A stretch of DNA of 64,000 nt from Mesorhizobium escarrei (GCF_935825525.1 NZ_CAKXZT010000119.1:51354-115353); one strand, 5' to 3'; shown: positions 45,234 through 54,464, numbered from the stretch's first letter. Program-made: numbers and translations. The notes: a model not told the origin generated them from the letters alone.

Positions 45234-46067
45234 TCAATCGGCGTCGGAGGGCGAGAGCGCCATCGCCTTTTCAGGCACGGCCATGGGACCGGATGCGGCA
45301 CCAAGGACTGTCTGGTCGTAGTCCACCACAGCACCTGTCATGAGCCCGGCATCATCCGAAACAATGAAGTTGACGGTGCGGGCAACCTCGGCCGGGTCGA
45401 TAAGCCGGCCGAAGGGCAGCTTTGCTACGGCTTTCGCTTCCCAGTCGGGATCGCCCTTCTCGCTCGCCTGCAATTCCCGCTCGTTATCAGAGGCCATCCA
45501 GCCAATGTCTAACTGGTTGATGCGGATGCGGTTCTTCATAACGGAAAACGCTGTATTGCGGGTCAGCGTTGCCAGCGCCGCCTTGGTGGCACAGTAAACG
45601 TTGATGAAGGGCTGGCCGGCATGTTCCGAGATCGAGCCGATGTTGCAGATCGCACCCTCAATGCCATTGCGGATCATGTGCCTGATGGCTTCCTGCATGA
45701 GGAAGTAAGGACCGCGCACATTGACGGCGAACAGGGCGTCGAAGAGTTCAGGCGAAGTATCGATGATGGTGCCACGGTCGGTGCGCGCACCGGCGTTCAC
45801 CAGCACATGTATCTTGCCGTAAAAGCGCTCGGCCTCCGCCATCACGCGTCGGCAATCCTCGACTTTGCCGAGATCGGCCTCGACAAAATGGACGGGCACG
45901 CCGGTGTCGCGGGTGATCGCCTCGGCGACGGCACGACCCTTCGCTTCGTTGCGGCCGAGCGTCACGATACCCGCAGCGCCGGCTTCCGCTAGCCGGCGCG
46001 CAACGGCCGCTCCCAACCCCTGCGTCGAACCCGTGACGACGCAAACCTTTCCATCCATGCGATTCAT
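45234..46067 (-). CDS. short-chain dehydrogenase/reductase (in the iol-type cluster)
   Basis: A 277-residue classical SDR with the coenzyme motif TGSTQGLG (about 12-19), NAGARTD, the serine region ICNIGSISEHAG and the YCATK catalytic pair (Tyr near 160, Lys near 164). It starts 3 bases after the iolE stop, so it is co-transcribed with iolE. SDRs are not part of the classical iol pathway. It might interconvert an inososes or act on 5-deoxyglucuronate or its product. Convergent to the RpiR gene with a 52-base gap. Confidence 0.88.
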   Translation of the reverse strand: MNRMDGKVCVVTGSTQGLGAAVARRLAEAGAAGIVTLGRNEAKGRAVAEAITRDTGVPVHFVEADLGKVEDCRRVMAEAERFYGKIHVLVNAGARTDRGTIIDTSPELFDALFAVNVRGPYFLMQEAIRHMIRNGIEGAICNIGSISEHAGQPFINVYCATKAALATLTRNTAFSVMKNRIRINQLDIGWMASDNERELQASEKGDPDWEAKAVAKLPFGRLIDPAEVARTVNFIVSDDAGLMTGAVVDYDQTVLGAASGPMAVPEKAMALSPSDAD

Positions 46068-46070
46068 GCT

Positions 46071-46970
46071 TCAGCTCTCCACAGTGTAGCCAGCCGCGGC
46101 CATCACGCGCAGCAATTCCTGGTGTCCGATCTTCGCCATTTCGAGCGGCGGGCTCTTGACGGGATCCTGCTCGGCTTCAACGACGAACCAGCCTTCGTAG
46201 CCGTGGCTCGCCAAGCGCTTGACGATCGCCTCGAAGTCGAGCGAGCCGTCACCGGGCACGGTGAAGGCTCCCTTGATCACCGCGTCGAGGAAACTCTCCC
46301 GGCTGCGGTCGAGTCCGTCCACGATCGCCTGCCGGATATCCTTGGTGTGTACATGCGAAATGCGGGCGTGGTGCTTGTCGATCACCCGCAATACGTCGCC
46401 ACCGGCAAAGGCCATGTGGCCTGCATCGTAGAGCAGGGGCAAACCTTCGCCGGAATGCTTCATCAGGAGATCGACGTCCTCTTCGCTTTCGACCGGCGCG
46501 GCCATATGGTGGTGGTAGGAAATCGGCATACCCTGATCCGCGCACCATTCACCGAAAATGGTGAGCTTGCGGCCGTAGGCCTTGATCTGATCTTCGTCGA
46601 GACGCGGACGCTTGGCCAGCGGCGTTCCGCGGTCGCCCTGGATGGTGCGACCCGTCTCGCCATATACGATGCAGGGCGCGTTGGTCGCCTTGAACAGCTG
46701 CATCTGCGCGGCGATGCGGTCCTTCTCTTCATCGATGTCGCCGACCAGCAAGCGACCGGAGAACCAGCCGCCGCAGACGCTCATGCCATGCTGCTTCAGG
46801 ACGGGCTCAAGCACCGCCGCGTCCATCGGGAAGCGGCGGCCGGTCTCCATGCCCGTGAAGCCGGCCTCGCGGGCCTGCCGCAGACACTCCTCCAGCGAGA
46901 CGTCGTCGCTCAATTCGGGGAGATCATCGTTCCACCAGGCGATCGGCGCGATGCCAAGCTTGGCTCTCAT
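46071..46970 (-). CDS. iolE: inosose dehydratase-like protein (IolE)
   Basis: A 299-residue xylose-isomerase-like barrel that matches inosose dehydratase. It has LGIAPIAWWNDDLPELSDDV at the N terminus, GFTGMETGRRFPMD, ISYHHHMAAPVESEEDVDLL, YDAGHMAFAGGD, HVHTKDIR and a C-terminal WFVVEAEQDP, which carry the metal-ligand Glu/Asp/His set. IolE dehydrates scyllo-inosose to a diketo-deoxy-inositol, the substrate of IolD. ATG at 46970 was chosen with TTGGAG 6 bases upstream. A strong terminator lies between this gene and iolD on the same strand, so it may be expressed separately or only partly by read-through. Confidence 0.88.
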   Translation of the reverse strand: MRAKLGIAPIAWWNDDLPELSDDVSLEECLRQAREAGFTGMETGRRFPMDAAVLEPVLKQHGMSVCGGWFSGRLLVGDIDEEKDRIAAQMQLFKATNAPCIVYGETGRTIQGDRGTPLAKRPRLDEDQIKAYGRKLTIFGEWCADQGMPISYHHHMAAPVESEEDVDLLMKHSGEGLPLLYDAGHMAFAGGDVLRVIDKHHARISHVHTKDIRQAIVDGLDRSRESFLDAVIKGAFTVPGDGSLDFEAIVKRLASHGYEGWFVVEAEQDPVKSPPLEMAKIGHQELLRVMAAAGYTVES

Positions 46971-47018
46971 CTTCAGCTCCAATCATGATCTCCAGCCGTC
47001 GCCGGCTGCTTGCGCCGT

Positions 47019-47067
47019 AAAAAAACTGCCGGAACAATGCTCAGGGAGTGTCGCATCGTTCCGGCAG
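47019..47067 (-). terminator. rho-independent terminator between iolD and iolE
   Basis: On the minus strand CTGCCGGAAC (47067-47058) pairs perfectly with GTTCCGGCAG (47035-47026) across a 22-base loop, followed by a run of seven T. It ends transcription after iolD and before iolE and the SDR, which are on the same strand. Confidence 0.82.
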
Positions 47068-47090
47068 GGGACGCCCCGCGCCCGAAAAGC

Positions 47091-48938
47091 TCAGACACCT
47101 ACGCGCTGTTTCTTGCGGCCTTCGGCTTGCGCTGAATGGGCCTCGCGAACCTGTTCGCGGTCGCTGACCTCAGGCACGCCGACGTCCCACCACGCATCGC
47201 CGGGCGTCCAGGTGAAGGCGTCGGAGACGATGGTGATGACGGTGGTGCGGTCGGTGGTCTTCGCCCATTCCATCGCCTGGCCGAGATCGGCGAGGCTTTC
47301 GACACGCCGCGTGAGCGCCCCCATGGCTTCCGCGTGCTTGGCAAAGTCGACCGAGAATGGCTCCTTCACCCGGCAGTCCTTGATGAGGTTGTTGAAAGAG
47401 GCGCCGCCTTTGGCGTTCTGCAGCCGGTTGATCACCGCATAGCCGCCATTGTCGCACACCACGAGGATCATCTTGTGGCCGGCGAGCACCGTGGAATAGA
47501 TGTCGGAGTTCATCATCATGTACGTGCCGTCGCCGATCATGACGATCGGCGTGCGGGAGGGGTCGGCCATGGCGGCCCCCCAGCCGGCAGAGATTTCATA
47601 ACCCATGCAGGAGAAGCCGAACTCGCAGTCGAAGGTGTTCGGCTCCTTCACCCGCCAGTTCTTCATCACTTCGCCGGGCAGTCCGCCGGCCGCGGTAATC
47701 AGCAGGTCACGCTCGCCCGCCTTGGCGTTCACCACGCCCACCACTTGCGCATAGGTCGGCACCGGCTCGTTGGTCGGCTTCTGGAAGCCGTCGAGCATCG
47801 TGTTCCATTTGGCGAATTCCATCTTGCCCTTGTCGGTCCAGGTTTTTTCCGCCTTCCAGTCGCCGAGGGCGGCTTCGAGTTCGCTCACCGTCTCCAGCGC
47901 ATCGCCGACAACGGCAAGCGCCCGGTGCTTGGTGGCGTCCCAGCGTGCGGCGTTGATGGAGACGAATTTCGCGTCGGCGGAGAAGGCGCTCCAGGATCCG
48001 GTGGTGAAATCCATGAGCCGTGTGCCGACGGCCAGGATCACATCGGCTTCACCCGCAAGCGCGTTGGCCGAAGTCGAGCCGACGATGCCGATTGGCCCTA
48101 CATGGGCGGGATGGTCGTGCGTGACTGTGCCCTTGCCGGCGATGGTTTCAGCGATCGGTAGGCCGCGCGCTTCGGCGAATTTCGCAAGAGTGGCCTCCGC
48201 ACCGGAGTAACGCGCGCCCCCGCCCGAAATGATCAAGGGGCGCTTGGCCGTCTTGAGAAGCCGTACCGCCTCTTCGAGGCGGGCACGATCCGGCCGGGGG
48301 CGGGGAATTGCGTGGACCGTGGGCTCGAAGAAGGCTTCGGGAAAATCCCAGGCGATCTCCTGCACATCCTGCGGCAAAGCGATGAAGGCCGGTCCGCAAT
48401 CCGCCGGATCAAGCAGCACCGCAACCGCCTGCGGTAGCGACGAGATGATCTGCTCGGGATGGACTATGCGGTCCCAGTAGCGCGTGACCGCCTTAAAGGC
48501 GTCATTGACGTTGATGGTCGGGTCGCCAAAGTGCTCGACCTGCTGCATGACTGGATCGGGCCGGCGATTGATAAAGGTGTCGCCGGAGAGCAGCAGCACC
48601 GGCAGCCGGTTCGAATGGGCGACACCCGCTGCCGTCACCATGTTCAATGCTCCCGGACCGATCGACGTGGCGGCCACCATGATTTGGCGCCGGCGCTTCG
48701 CCTTTGCAAAACCGATCGCCGCGAGCGCCATCGATTGCTCGTTCTGACCACGCCAGGTCGGCAGCACATCCTTCACGGCTTCGAGCGCTTCGGAAAGGCA
48801 AGTCACGTTGCCGTGCCCGAATATGGCGAAGACGCCCGGGAAAAGTGGAACTTTCTCGCCGTCGACGACCGTGAACTGGTTGCACAGATAACGCACGAGC
48901 GCCTGCGCCATGGTCAGACGGACGGTGGCCCTGGTCAT
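47091..48938 (-). CDS. iolD: 3D-(3,5/4)-trihydroxycyclohexane-1,2-dione acylhydrolase (IolD)
   Basis: A 615-residue thiamine diphosphate enzyme. The TPP glutamate is in WRGQNEQSMALAAIGFAKAK near residue 60. The C-terminal TPP/Mg motif is GDGTYMMMNSDIYSTVLAGH. FPGVFAIFGHGNVTCLSEAL at the N terminus is typical for IolD. It hydrolyses the ring of the diketo-inositol to 5-deoxy-D-glucuronate. ATG at 48938 follows GGAGGAGACAAAG; reading up to 49031 would run into the operator region. It diverges from iolG across a 107-base gap with a TGCAA-N6-TTGCA operator. A terminator follows the gene. Confidence 0.92.
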   Translation of the reverse strand: MTRATVRLTMAQALVRYLCNQFTVVDGEKVPLFPGVFAIFGHGNVTCLSEALEAVKDVLPTWRGQNEQSMALAAIGFAKAKRRRQIMVAATSIGPGALNMVTAAGVAHSNRLPVLLLSGDTFINRRPDPVMQQVEHFGDPTINVNDAFKAVTRYWDRIVHPEQIISSLPQAVAVLLDPADCGPAFIALPQDVQEIAWDFPEAFFEPTVHAIPRPRPDRARLEEAVRLLKTAKRPLIISGGGARYSGAEATLAKFAEARGLPIAETIAGKGTVTHDHPAHVGPIGIVGSTSANALAGEADVILAVGTRLMDFTTGSWSAFSADAKFVSINAARWDATKHRALAVVGDALETVSELEAALGDWKAEKTWTDKGKMEFAKWNTMLDGFQKPTNEPVPTYAQVVGVVNAKAGERDLLITAAGGLPGEVMKNWRVKEPNTFDCEFGFSCMGYEISAGWGAAMADPSRTPIVMIGDGTYMMMNSDIYSTVLAGHKMILVVCDNGGYAVINRLQNAKGGASFNNLIKDCRVKEPFSVDFAKHAEAMGALTRRVESLADLGQAMEWAKTTDRTTVITIVSDAFTWTPGDAWWDVGVPEVSDREQVREAHSAQAEGRKKQRVGV

Positions 48939-49006
48939 CTTTGTCTCCTCCCTAATGACGATCTTTCCAACTCTATACGGAATGCCCATTGACAAATCAA
49001 CATGTT

Positions 49007-49022
49007 TGCAACGATCATTGCA
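49007..49022. promoter_or_regulatory. TGCAA-N6-TTGCA operator, copy 2 (between iolD and iolG)
   Basis: TGCAACGATCATTGCA is a perfect TGCAA-N6-TTGCA dyad, 23 bases before the iolG start and in the shared gap with divergent iolD. A TTGACA hexamer at 48989 on the plus strand lies just upstream and could be the -35 element of the iolG promoter, so a bound repressor would overlap it. Confidence 0.68.
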
Positions 49023-49045
49023 TAAATTCAAACCGGGAGGATTTC

Positions 49046-50053
49046 TTGCTCAGGATTGCTGTGCTCGGCTGTGGTCGGATCGGCAGGATGCATGCGGCAA
49101 ACATCGCTGCGCATCCTCGTGCGGAACTGGCCACCGTATATGACATCGACGAATCGTCCGCGGAGACTGTCGCGGCGCGGCACGGCGTCCGCGCTTCTTC
49201 GTCCGCCGACGAGGTATTCGCTTCGGCGGATGTCGATGCGGTCCTTGTCGCAACGGTGACTGATACGCACGCCGATTACATTGAAAAGGCGGTGGCCGCA
49301 GGCAAACCTGTGCTCTGCGAGAAGCCGATCGATCTCAGCCTGGAAAGGGTGAACCGTTGCGCCGCGGCAATTTCGTCCAAGGGCGTGCCGGTGCAGATCG
49401 GCTTCAACCGACGTTTCGACCCCGGTCATCGTGCGGCGTGGAACGCCGTACGATCCGGCGAGATCGGCGATCTGCACCAAGTCATCATCACCTCGCGTGA
49501 TCCTGGCATGCCGCCGCGTTCCTACTACGAGGTCGCGGGCGGGCTTTTTCGCGACATGACGATCCACGATTTCGACCTCGCCCGCTTCATGCTGGGAGAA
49601 GAGCCGGAGGAGGTGTTCGCCATCGGTGGCCGGCTGATCGACCCCGCGATGATGGCGGAGCTGAACGACTACGACAGCGTCATGGTCGTGATGCGGACCA
49701 AAAGCGGCAAGCAGTGCCACATCAACAATTCCCGCACCTCCACCTATGGCTATGACCAGCGCGTCGAGCTGCTGGGCAGCACAGGCATGGTGATCAGCGG
49801 CAATCGCAAGCCCCACGAATTGCGCCACTACTCGGCCGCGCGCACGGAAGCCGCCGCGCCCTACCTGGATTTTTTCATCGAGCGATACCGCGAAGCGTTC
49901 GATGCCGAGATCGACGCCTTCGTTACCTCTGTCGAGAAGGGCGAGCCGCCGCTGGTCGGTTTTGAGGACGGGCGCCGCGCCCTGATCCTGGCTGAGGCGG
50001 CGGTGAAATCGGCGGTCGAAGGCCGCTTCGTGAAGGTCAGCGAGATCGGATAA
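49046..50053 (+). CDS. iolG: inositol 2-dehydrogenase-type Gfo/Idh/MocA oxidoreductase (IolG)
   Basis: A 335-residue Gfo/Idh/MocA dehydrogenase. The Rossmann motif is AVLGCGRIGRMHAANIAAHP (about 5-24), CEKPIDLSLERVN holds the family lysine, and QIGFNRRFDPGHRAAW with GGLFRDMTIHDFDLARFMLG carries the substrate-side Asp and His of IolG enzymes. It would oxidise myo-inositol or a stereoisomer to an inosose with NAD. The start is TTG at 49046, 5 bases after GGGAGG; the frame is open upstream but passes through the operator. First gene of an operon with ALDH, HpcH aldolase, 2-hydroxyacid dehydrogenase and another Gfo/Idh gene. Confidence 0.88.
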   Translation: MLRIAVLGCGRIGRMHAANIAAHPRAELATVYDIDESSAETVAARHGVRASSSADEVFASADVDAVLVATVTDTHADYIEKAVAAGKPVLCEKPIDLSLERVNRCAAAISSKGVPVQIGFNRRFDPGHRAAWNAVRSGEIGDLHQVIITSRDPGMPPRSYYEVAGGLFRDMTIHDFDLARFMLGEEPEEVFAIGGRLIDPAMMAELNDYDSVMVVMRTKSGKQCHINNSRTSTYGYDQRVELLGSTGMVISGNRKPHELRHYSAARTEAAAPYLDFFIERYREAFDAEIDAFVTSVEKGEPPLVGFEDGRRALILAEAAVKSAVEGRFVKVSEIG

Positions 50054-50056
50054 GCC

Positions 50057-51493
50057 ATGTACGCGAACTACGGACTGTTCATCGACGGCAAGTGGCGCAA
50101 GGCATCCGACGGCGGGACGGCGCCGATGATGAGCCCGGTGACGGAAAAGCCGCTGGGCGAGGCTCCGGTCGCCACCCGCGCGGACACGGAAGAGGCGCTG
50201 GATAGCGCCGCCCGTGGGTTTTCCGCCTGGAAATCCACGGGTGGTTTTGAGCGCGCGTCCGCCCTGCATGCCATCGCCGACGAGATGATCCGCCGCAAGG
50301 ACGAGGCCGCACGGATGATCTCCAGCGAGACCGGCAAGCCTATTGCCCAGTCCGAGCGCGAATGGGGGCTCGCGGTCGACCAGTTCCGCTGGTATGCCGA
50401 GGAGGCCCGCCGGATCTATGGACGTGTCATCGAATCGCGCGTGCCCGGCGGTCGTTTCGAAGTTCTGCACGAGCCTGTCGGGATCGCAGCCGCCTTCACC
50501 GCCTGGAACTTTCCGGCAGCCCTGGTCGCCCGCAAGGTGGCGCCGGCGCTCGCCGCCGGTTGCTCGACGATCGTCCGGCCGTCAAGTCAGACGCCGGGGA
50601 CGGCGATGCTGATGGTCGACTGCATCCGCGCCGGCAATCTTCCTGCCGGCACCGTCAGTCTGGTCGTTGGACCCACGAGCACGACCTATGCGCCGATCAT
50701 GGCTTCGCCGGCGGTGCGCAAGGTGTCCCTCACCGGCTCGACGCGTGTCGGCCAGCAGATGATCCGCGATGCCGCCGACACCGTGAAGAAGGTGTCAATG
50801 GAGCTTGGCGGCAACGCGCCGCTGATCGTCTTCGACGACGCCGACCTAGACGCCGCGCTCAGCGTTTCCGTCCCGACCAAATACGCCAATGCCGGGCAGG
50901 TCTGCGTCACCCCGGACCGTTTCTTCGTCCACGAAAGCCTGCACGACGCTTTCGTGGAGGGCTTCGTTCAACGAGCCCAGGCGTTGAAACTGGGCGACGG
51001 GCTCGACCCCTCCGTGCAGATGGGGCCGCTGATCAATGCCGGCCGGCTGTCCGAGGTCGAAGACATCGTGTCGGACGCAGTGAAGGCAGGCGCTAAGCTG
51101 GTCGCGGGCGGGCATCGCGCCGCAGCGTTCAATGCCGGCCATTTTCACGAACCGACGGTGCTGACTGACGTCGACGACGACATGCGAGTCTTTGCCGAGG
51201 AGAATTTCGGGCCAATCGCGGCGATCACCCGATTTTCCTCGGACGATGAGGTTTTGGAGCGCGCGAACGCGTCACCGATGGGGCTTTCCGCCTACGCCTT
51301 CACGTCAAGCCCGAAACGGGCGCGACGCACGGTGGCGGAGCTGAAGGCGGGCATGGTCGGCATCAACAGTTTCGCGCTGGCGGCATCGGAAGCCCCGTTC
51401 GGCGGTACGAATTATTCCGGAATGGGTCGCGAAGGCGGCAGCGAGGGGATCGGCGACTACCTCGACACCAAGCTCGCGCAGATCGTGCTCTGA
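50057..51493 (+). CDS. NAD(P)-dependent aldehyde dehydrogenase (succinate-semialdehyde-dehydrogenase-like)
   Basis: A 478-residue aldehyde dehydrogenase. Present are TAWNFPAALVARKVAPALAA (cofactor region), KVSLTGSTRVGQQMI, the catalytic glutamate in VSMELGGNAPLIVFDDADLD and the catalytic cysteine in NAGQVCVTPDRFFVHESLHD. It lies 3 bases after iolG. In the classical inositol pathway the final step oxidises malonate semialdehyde through IolA/MmsA, which is a different ALDH branch. This protein is closer to the succinate-semialdehyde group, yet could take malonate semialdehyde or a sugar-derived aldehyde here. Its Cys context (QVCV, not QTC or QRC) is slightly unusual. Confidence 0.9.
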   Translation: MYANYGLFIDGKWRKASDGGTAPMMSPVTEKPLGEAPVATRADTEEALDSAARGFSAWKSTGGFERASALHAIADEMIRRKDEAARMISSETGKPIAQSEREWGLAVDQFRWYAEEARRIYGRVIESRVPGGRFEVLHEPVGIAAAFTAWNFPAALVARKVAPALAAGCSTIVRPSSQTPGTAMLMVDCIRAGNLPAGTVSLVVGPTSTTYAPIMASPAVRKVSLTGSTRVGQQMIRDAADTVKKVSMELGGNAPLIVFDDADLDAALSVSVPTKYANAGQVCVTPDRFFVHESLHDAFVEGFVQRAQALKLGDGLDPSVQMGPLINAGRLSEVEDIVSDAVKAGAKLVAGGHRAAAFNAGHFHEPTVLTDVDDDMRVFAEENFGPIAAITRFSSDDEVLERANASPMGLSAYAFTSSPKRARRTVAELKAGMVGINSFALAASEAPFGGTNYSGMGREGGSEGIGDYLDTKLAQIVL

Positions 51494-51503
51494 GGAGGCC
51501 GCC

Positions 51504-52319
51504 TTGATCAATAACAAGCTCAAGCAAATCTGGGCCGAAGGCCGGCCCACGATCAATGGCTGGCTCTCCATCGGCAATTCATTCACCGCCGAAATCATGG
51601 CCGCGCAGGGTTATGACAGCGTCAGCATCGATGTCCAGCATGGCGCGCTCGACTATTCGATGCTGCTGCCGATGTTCCAGGCGATGCGCGCTTCGGGCGT
51701 CGTGCCGATGGCAAGGGTACCGTGGCTCGAGCCAGGCATCATCATGAAGGTGCTGGATGCCGGCGCTTATGGCGTCATCTGCCCGATGGTGAATACGGCC
51801 GAACAGGCTGCTCAGTTCGTCGGCTACATGCGTTACCCGCCGGCCGGCCAGCGCAGTTTCGGGCCGACACGCGCCAACTTCTCGGCAGGCGCCAACTACG
51901 CCGCCGAGGCCAATGACGAAATCCTGGCCCTCGCCATGGTCGAGACCGCCGAGGCGATGCGCAATCTCGATGCGATCGCCGCAACGCCATGGCTCGACGG
52001 CATCTATGTTGGTCCCGCGGACCTGACCTTCAGCCTGCACCAGGGACGTCTTGCACCGGCCTTCGACCGCGAGGAGCCGGAGATGATCGAGGCGCTGCAA
52101 ACGATTGTCGCGGCCTGCAAGAAGCATGGCAAGCGCGCCGCGCTCCATTGCGGCACGGCCGACTACGCCGCACGCGCCATCGAATGGGGTTTCGACATGA
52201 TCACCGTCTCGGGCGACTCTCGCCTGCTTGCCGCTGCGGCCCAGGCGAGCGTCACCCGCTTTCGCGAATTGATCGGCGCGAAAGCCGTGCGTGTCGAACC
52301 CGGCAAGGAAGGCTACTGA
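51504..52319 (+). CDS. HpcH/HpaI-family class II aldolase
   Basis: A 271-residue HpcH/HpaI aldolase. Key positions are VSIDVQHGALDY (histidine base), MARVPWLEPG (active-site arginine near residue 73), MVETAEAMRNLDAI (metal Glu near 148) and GIYVGPADLTFSLH (metal Asp near 174). These enzymes reversibly split 2-keto-3-deoxy acids into pyruvate and an aldehyde, or similar unphosphorylated aldols. It follows the ALDH gene by 10 bases. In an iol-type cluster with no IolJ aldolase and no IolC kinase, it may perform the carbon-carbon cleavage without prior phosphorylation, with the ALDH taking the aldehyde product. Confidence 0.9.
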   Translation: MINNKLKQIWAEGRPTINGWLSIGNSFTAEIMAAQGYDSVSIDVQHGALDYSMLLPMFQAMRASGVVPMARVPWLEPGIIMKVLDAGAYGVICPMVNTAEQAAQFVGYMRYPPAGQRSFGPTRANFSAGANYAAEANDEILALAMVETAEAMRNLDAIAATPWLDGIYVGPADLTFSLHQGRLAPAFDREEPEMIEALQTIVAACKKHGKRAALHCGTADYAARAIEWGFDMITVSGDSRLLAAAAQASVTRFRELIGAKAVRVEPGKEGY

Positions 52320-53284
52320 TGCCGCACGTCCTGGTCGCCGGAAAGCTTCATCAGAGCGGCATCGAGCTTCTCGATGCGGCGGGGGGCGTCACATATGACT
52401 ATGTCGAAGAGGTGTCTGAGCCGAGCTATGCGCCGCTGATCGGCAAGGCTGATGGCCTCGTTATCCGTACCCAGCCTCTGTCGGCGCCAACGGTGGCCCG
52501 TGCAGAAAGGCTCAAGATCGTCTCGCGTCATGGCGTCGGCTACGATGCGGTGGATCTCCCATCCCTGAACCTGCGTGGCATCGCGCTGGCGATAGTCGGC
52601 GACGTGAATTCGGTATCGGTGGCCGAGCACGCCATGATGCTTCTTCTGGCGGCAACCAAGCGGCTAATCCGCGCCGATCGTTCGGTCCGCGACAACGAAT
52701 GGGATTGGCGCAACCGGCTGGAGCCAAGCGAACTCGCGGGCAAGCGACTGCTGATCCTCGGGTTCGGCCGGATCGGCCGCCACTTGGCGCGCCTGGCGGC
52801 GGCATTCGGCATGGACGTGCGTGCCTATGATCCATTCCTTGAGAGGCAAGGCTGGCCGGAGGGGCCGGTCGCGCCGGTGAGCGACTTGCAAGCGGGTCTC
52901 GCCTGGGCTGATGCGATCTCCGTCAACGTACCCAAGGCCGAGCGCCCGGTGATCGGCCCTGTGGAACTCTCGGCGATGAAGCCGACTGCTGTTCTCATCA
53001 ACACGGCGCGGGGCGGCGTCGTCGACGAGGCGGCGCTGATTACGGCACTGCGAGCGGGGCGCATCGCAGCGGCCGGTATCGACGTCTTCGATGATGAACC
53101 GCCTGCCGCGGACCATCCGCTCTTCGGCTTCGACCAGGTGATTTTGACGCCGCACATTGCCGGGCTCACCGCCGAATGCGGTGAGCGCATGGCAATCTCG
53201 TCAGTGCAGAACGTGCTCGATTTTTTCGCCGGGCGGATCGACACGGCGCTGGTGGTAAACGGAGCCGAGTTGAATGGCCGCTGA
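52319..53284 (+). CDS. D-isomer-specific 2-hydroxyacid dehydrogenase
   Basis: A 321-residue 2-hydroxyacid dehydrogenase. The NAD-binding motif is LGFGRIGRHLARLAAAFGMD (about 146-165). The catalytic triad is represented by the arginine in INTARGGVVDE, the glutamate in DVFDDEPPA and the histidine in LTPHIAGLT. ATG at 52319 overlaps the stop of the aldolase gene, and its own end overlaps the next Gfo/Idh gene by 11 bases. It could reduce or oxidise a 2-keto or 2-hydroxy acid from the aldolase reaction. The enzyme class is certain; the substrate is inferred from the cluster only. Confidence 0.9.
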   Translation: MPHVLVAGKLHQSGIELLDAAGGVTYDYVEEVSEPSYAPLIGKADGLVIRTQPLSAPTVARAERLKIVSRHGVGYDAVDLPSLNLRGIALAIVGDVNSVSVAEHAMMLLLAATKRLIRADRSVRDNEWDWRNRLEPSELAGKRLLILGFGRIGRHLARLAAAFGMDVRAYDPFLERQGWPEGPVAPVSDLQAGLAWADAISVNVPKAERPVIGPVELSAMKPTAVLINTARGGVVDEAALITALRAGRIAAAGIDVFDDEPPAADHPLFGFDQVILTPHIAGLTAECGERMAISSVQNVLDFFAGRIDTALVVNGAELNGR

Positions 53285-54398
53285 AAGACCTCAACTCAGA
53301 ATCGGCCTGATCGGCACCGGCTTCATGGGCAAGACCCATGTGTTCGGCTTCGCCGCAGCGCAGCGTGTCTTTGACCTGCCCTATGAGTTGGTTCTTCACA
53401 CCGTCGCGGACAGGACCGAAGAGCTCGCCGCGCAGGCGGCGCAGGCCTTGGGTTTCGCGCGGGCGAGCGGGGACTGGAGGCTTCTGGTCGAAGACCCTGA
53501 GATCGATGTGATCGACATCACGGCGCCCAACGCCTTCCACAAGGAGATGGCGCTCGGGGCAATCGCCGCCGGCAAGCACGTCTATTGCGAGAAGCCGTTG
53601 GCGCCGCTTGCGGCGGATGCCCGACAGATGGCCGAGGCGGCGGAAGCGGCCGGCGTCAGGACGCAGGTCGGTTTCAACTATCTCTGCAATCCGATGCTCG
53701 CGCTGGCGCGGCAGATGATCCGCGAGGGCGAGTTGGGCGACATCCGCAGCTACCGCGGCATTCACGCCGAAGATTACATGGCCGATGCGGAAGGTCCGTT
53801 CACATTCCGGCACGATCCAGTCGGCGGTGGCGCATTGGCGGATCTGGGCAGCCATGCTCTGGCCACGGCGGAGTTTCTGCTTGGCTCGGTGGAACAGGTC
53901 CTCGGCGATTGCGTCACCGTCATAGCGAGCCGTCCAGACAGCAGAGGCGGGCGCCGGACCGTCGCGGTCGACGACATCGGTCGCGCGTTTCTGCGTTTTG
54001 CAAACGGTGCATCAGGCAGCATCGAAGCGAGCTGGGTCGCAACCGGCCGCAAGATGCAGCACGATTTCGAGGTCTATGGCACCAAGGGGGCGCTCGTCTT
54101 CAGCCAGGAGCGCTTCAACGAACTGCATTTCTACAGCACGGCCGATCCCGACGGCCGGCGTGGCTTTCGGCGCATCGAGGCCGGTCCGGATCACGACCCC
54201 TATGGACTCTTCTGCGTCGCACCGGGCCACCAGCTCGGTTTCAACGATCTGAAGGCTACCGAGGTGGCGCGGTTCGTCGATGCGATCGCCGGGAAGCGAG
54301 ATGAGCCTTTCGGCTTCCGGGCCGGCCAGCGCATCCAGGAACTCGTGGAGGCAATTCAGGCCTCGGCATGGCAGAGCAAGTGGCTACGGACAGGCTGA
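53274..54398 (+). CDS. Gfo/Idh/MocA family oxidoreductase, second of the iol-type cluster
   Basis: A 374-residue Gfo/Idh/MocA protein with GLIGTGFMGKTHVFGF (about 12-27), the YCEKPLAPLAADARQ lysine segment and GGGALADLGSHALATAEFLL, which holds the Asp and His positions. It is of the longer subgroup in which FRHDPVGGGALADLGSH is typical. Coupled by an 11-base overlap to the 2-hydroxyacid dehydrogenase gene, it is the last gene of the iolG operon. A second inositol- or inosose-oxidising activity, or epimerisation of an inositol stereoisomer through a keto intermediate together with iolG, are plausible roles. Confidence 0.9.
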   Translation: MAAERPQLRIGLIGTGFMGKTHVFGFAAAQRVFDLPYELVLHTVADRTEELAAQAAQALGFARASGDWRLLVEDPEIDVIDITAPNAFHKEMALGAIAAGKHVYCEKPLAPLAADARQMAEAAEAAGVRTQVGFNYLCNPMLALARQMIREGELGDIRSYRGIHAEDYMADAEGPFTFRHDPVGGGALADLGSHALATAEFLLGSVEQVLGDCVTVIASRPDSRGGRRTVAVDDIGRAFLRFANGASGSIEASWVATGRKMQHDFEVYGTKGALVFSQERFNELHFYSTADPDGRRGFRRIEAGPDHDPYGLFCVAPGHQLGFNDLKATEVARFVDAIAGKRDEPFGFRAGQRIQELVEAIQASAWQSKWLRTG

Positions 54399-54464
54399 TG
54401 CCAGGGAGAAATTGGTCGCTGCCACCCTCGATGCTTGAAATAGGAATTGCATTCCAGCACGCAT

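Noticed and set aside
49028..50470. A 480-codon minus-strand frame opposite iolG and the ALDH gene
   Set aside because: It covers the operator region and two clear plus-strand enzymes with intact motifs. The product is low-complexity.
54443..54455. GGAATTGCATTCC as a known rhizobial IolR box of GGAA-N6-TTCC form
   Set aside because: The spacer here is five, and the motif is not present at the iolD/iolG gap in that form. It is recorded only as part of the third operator region.
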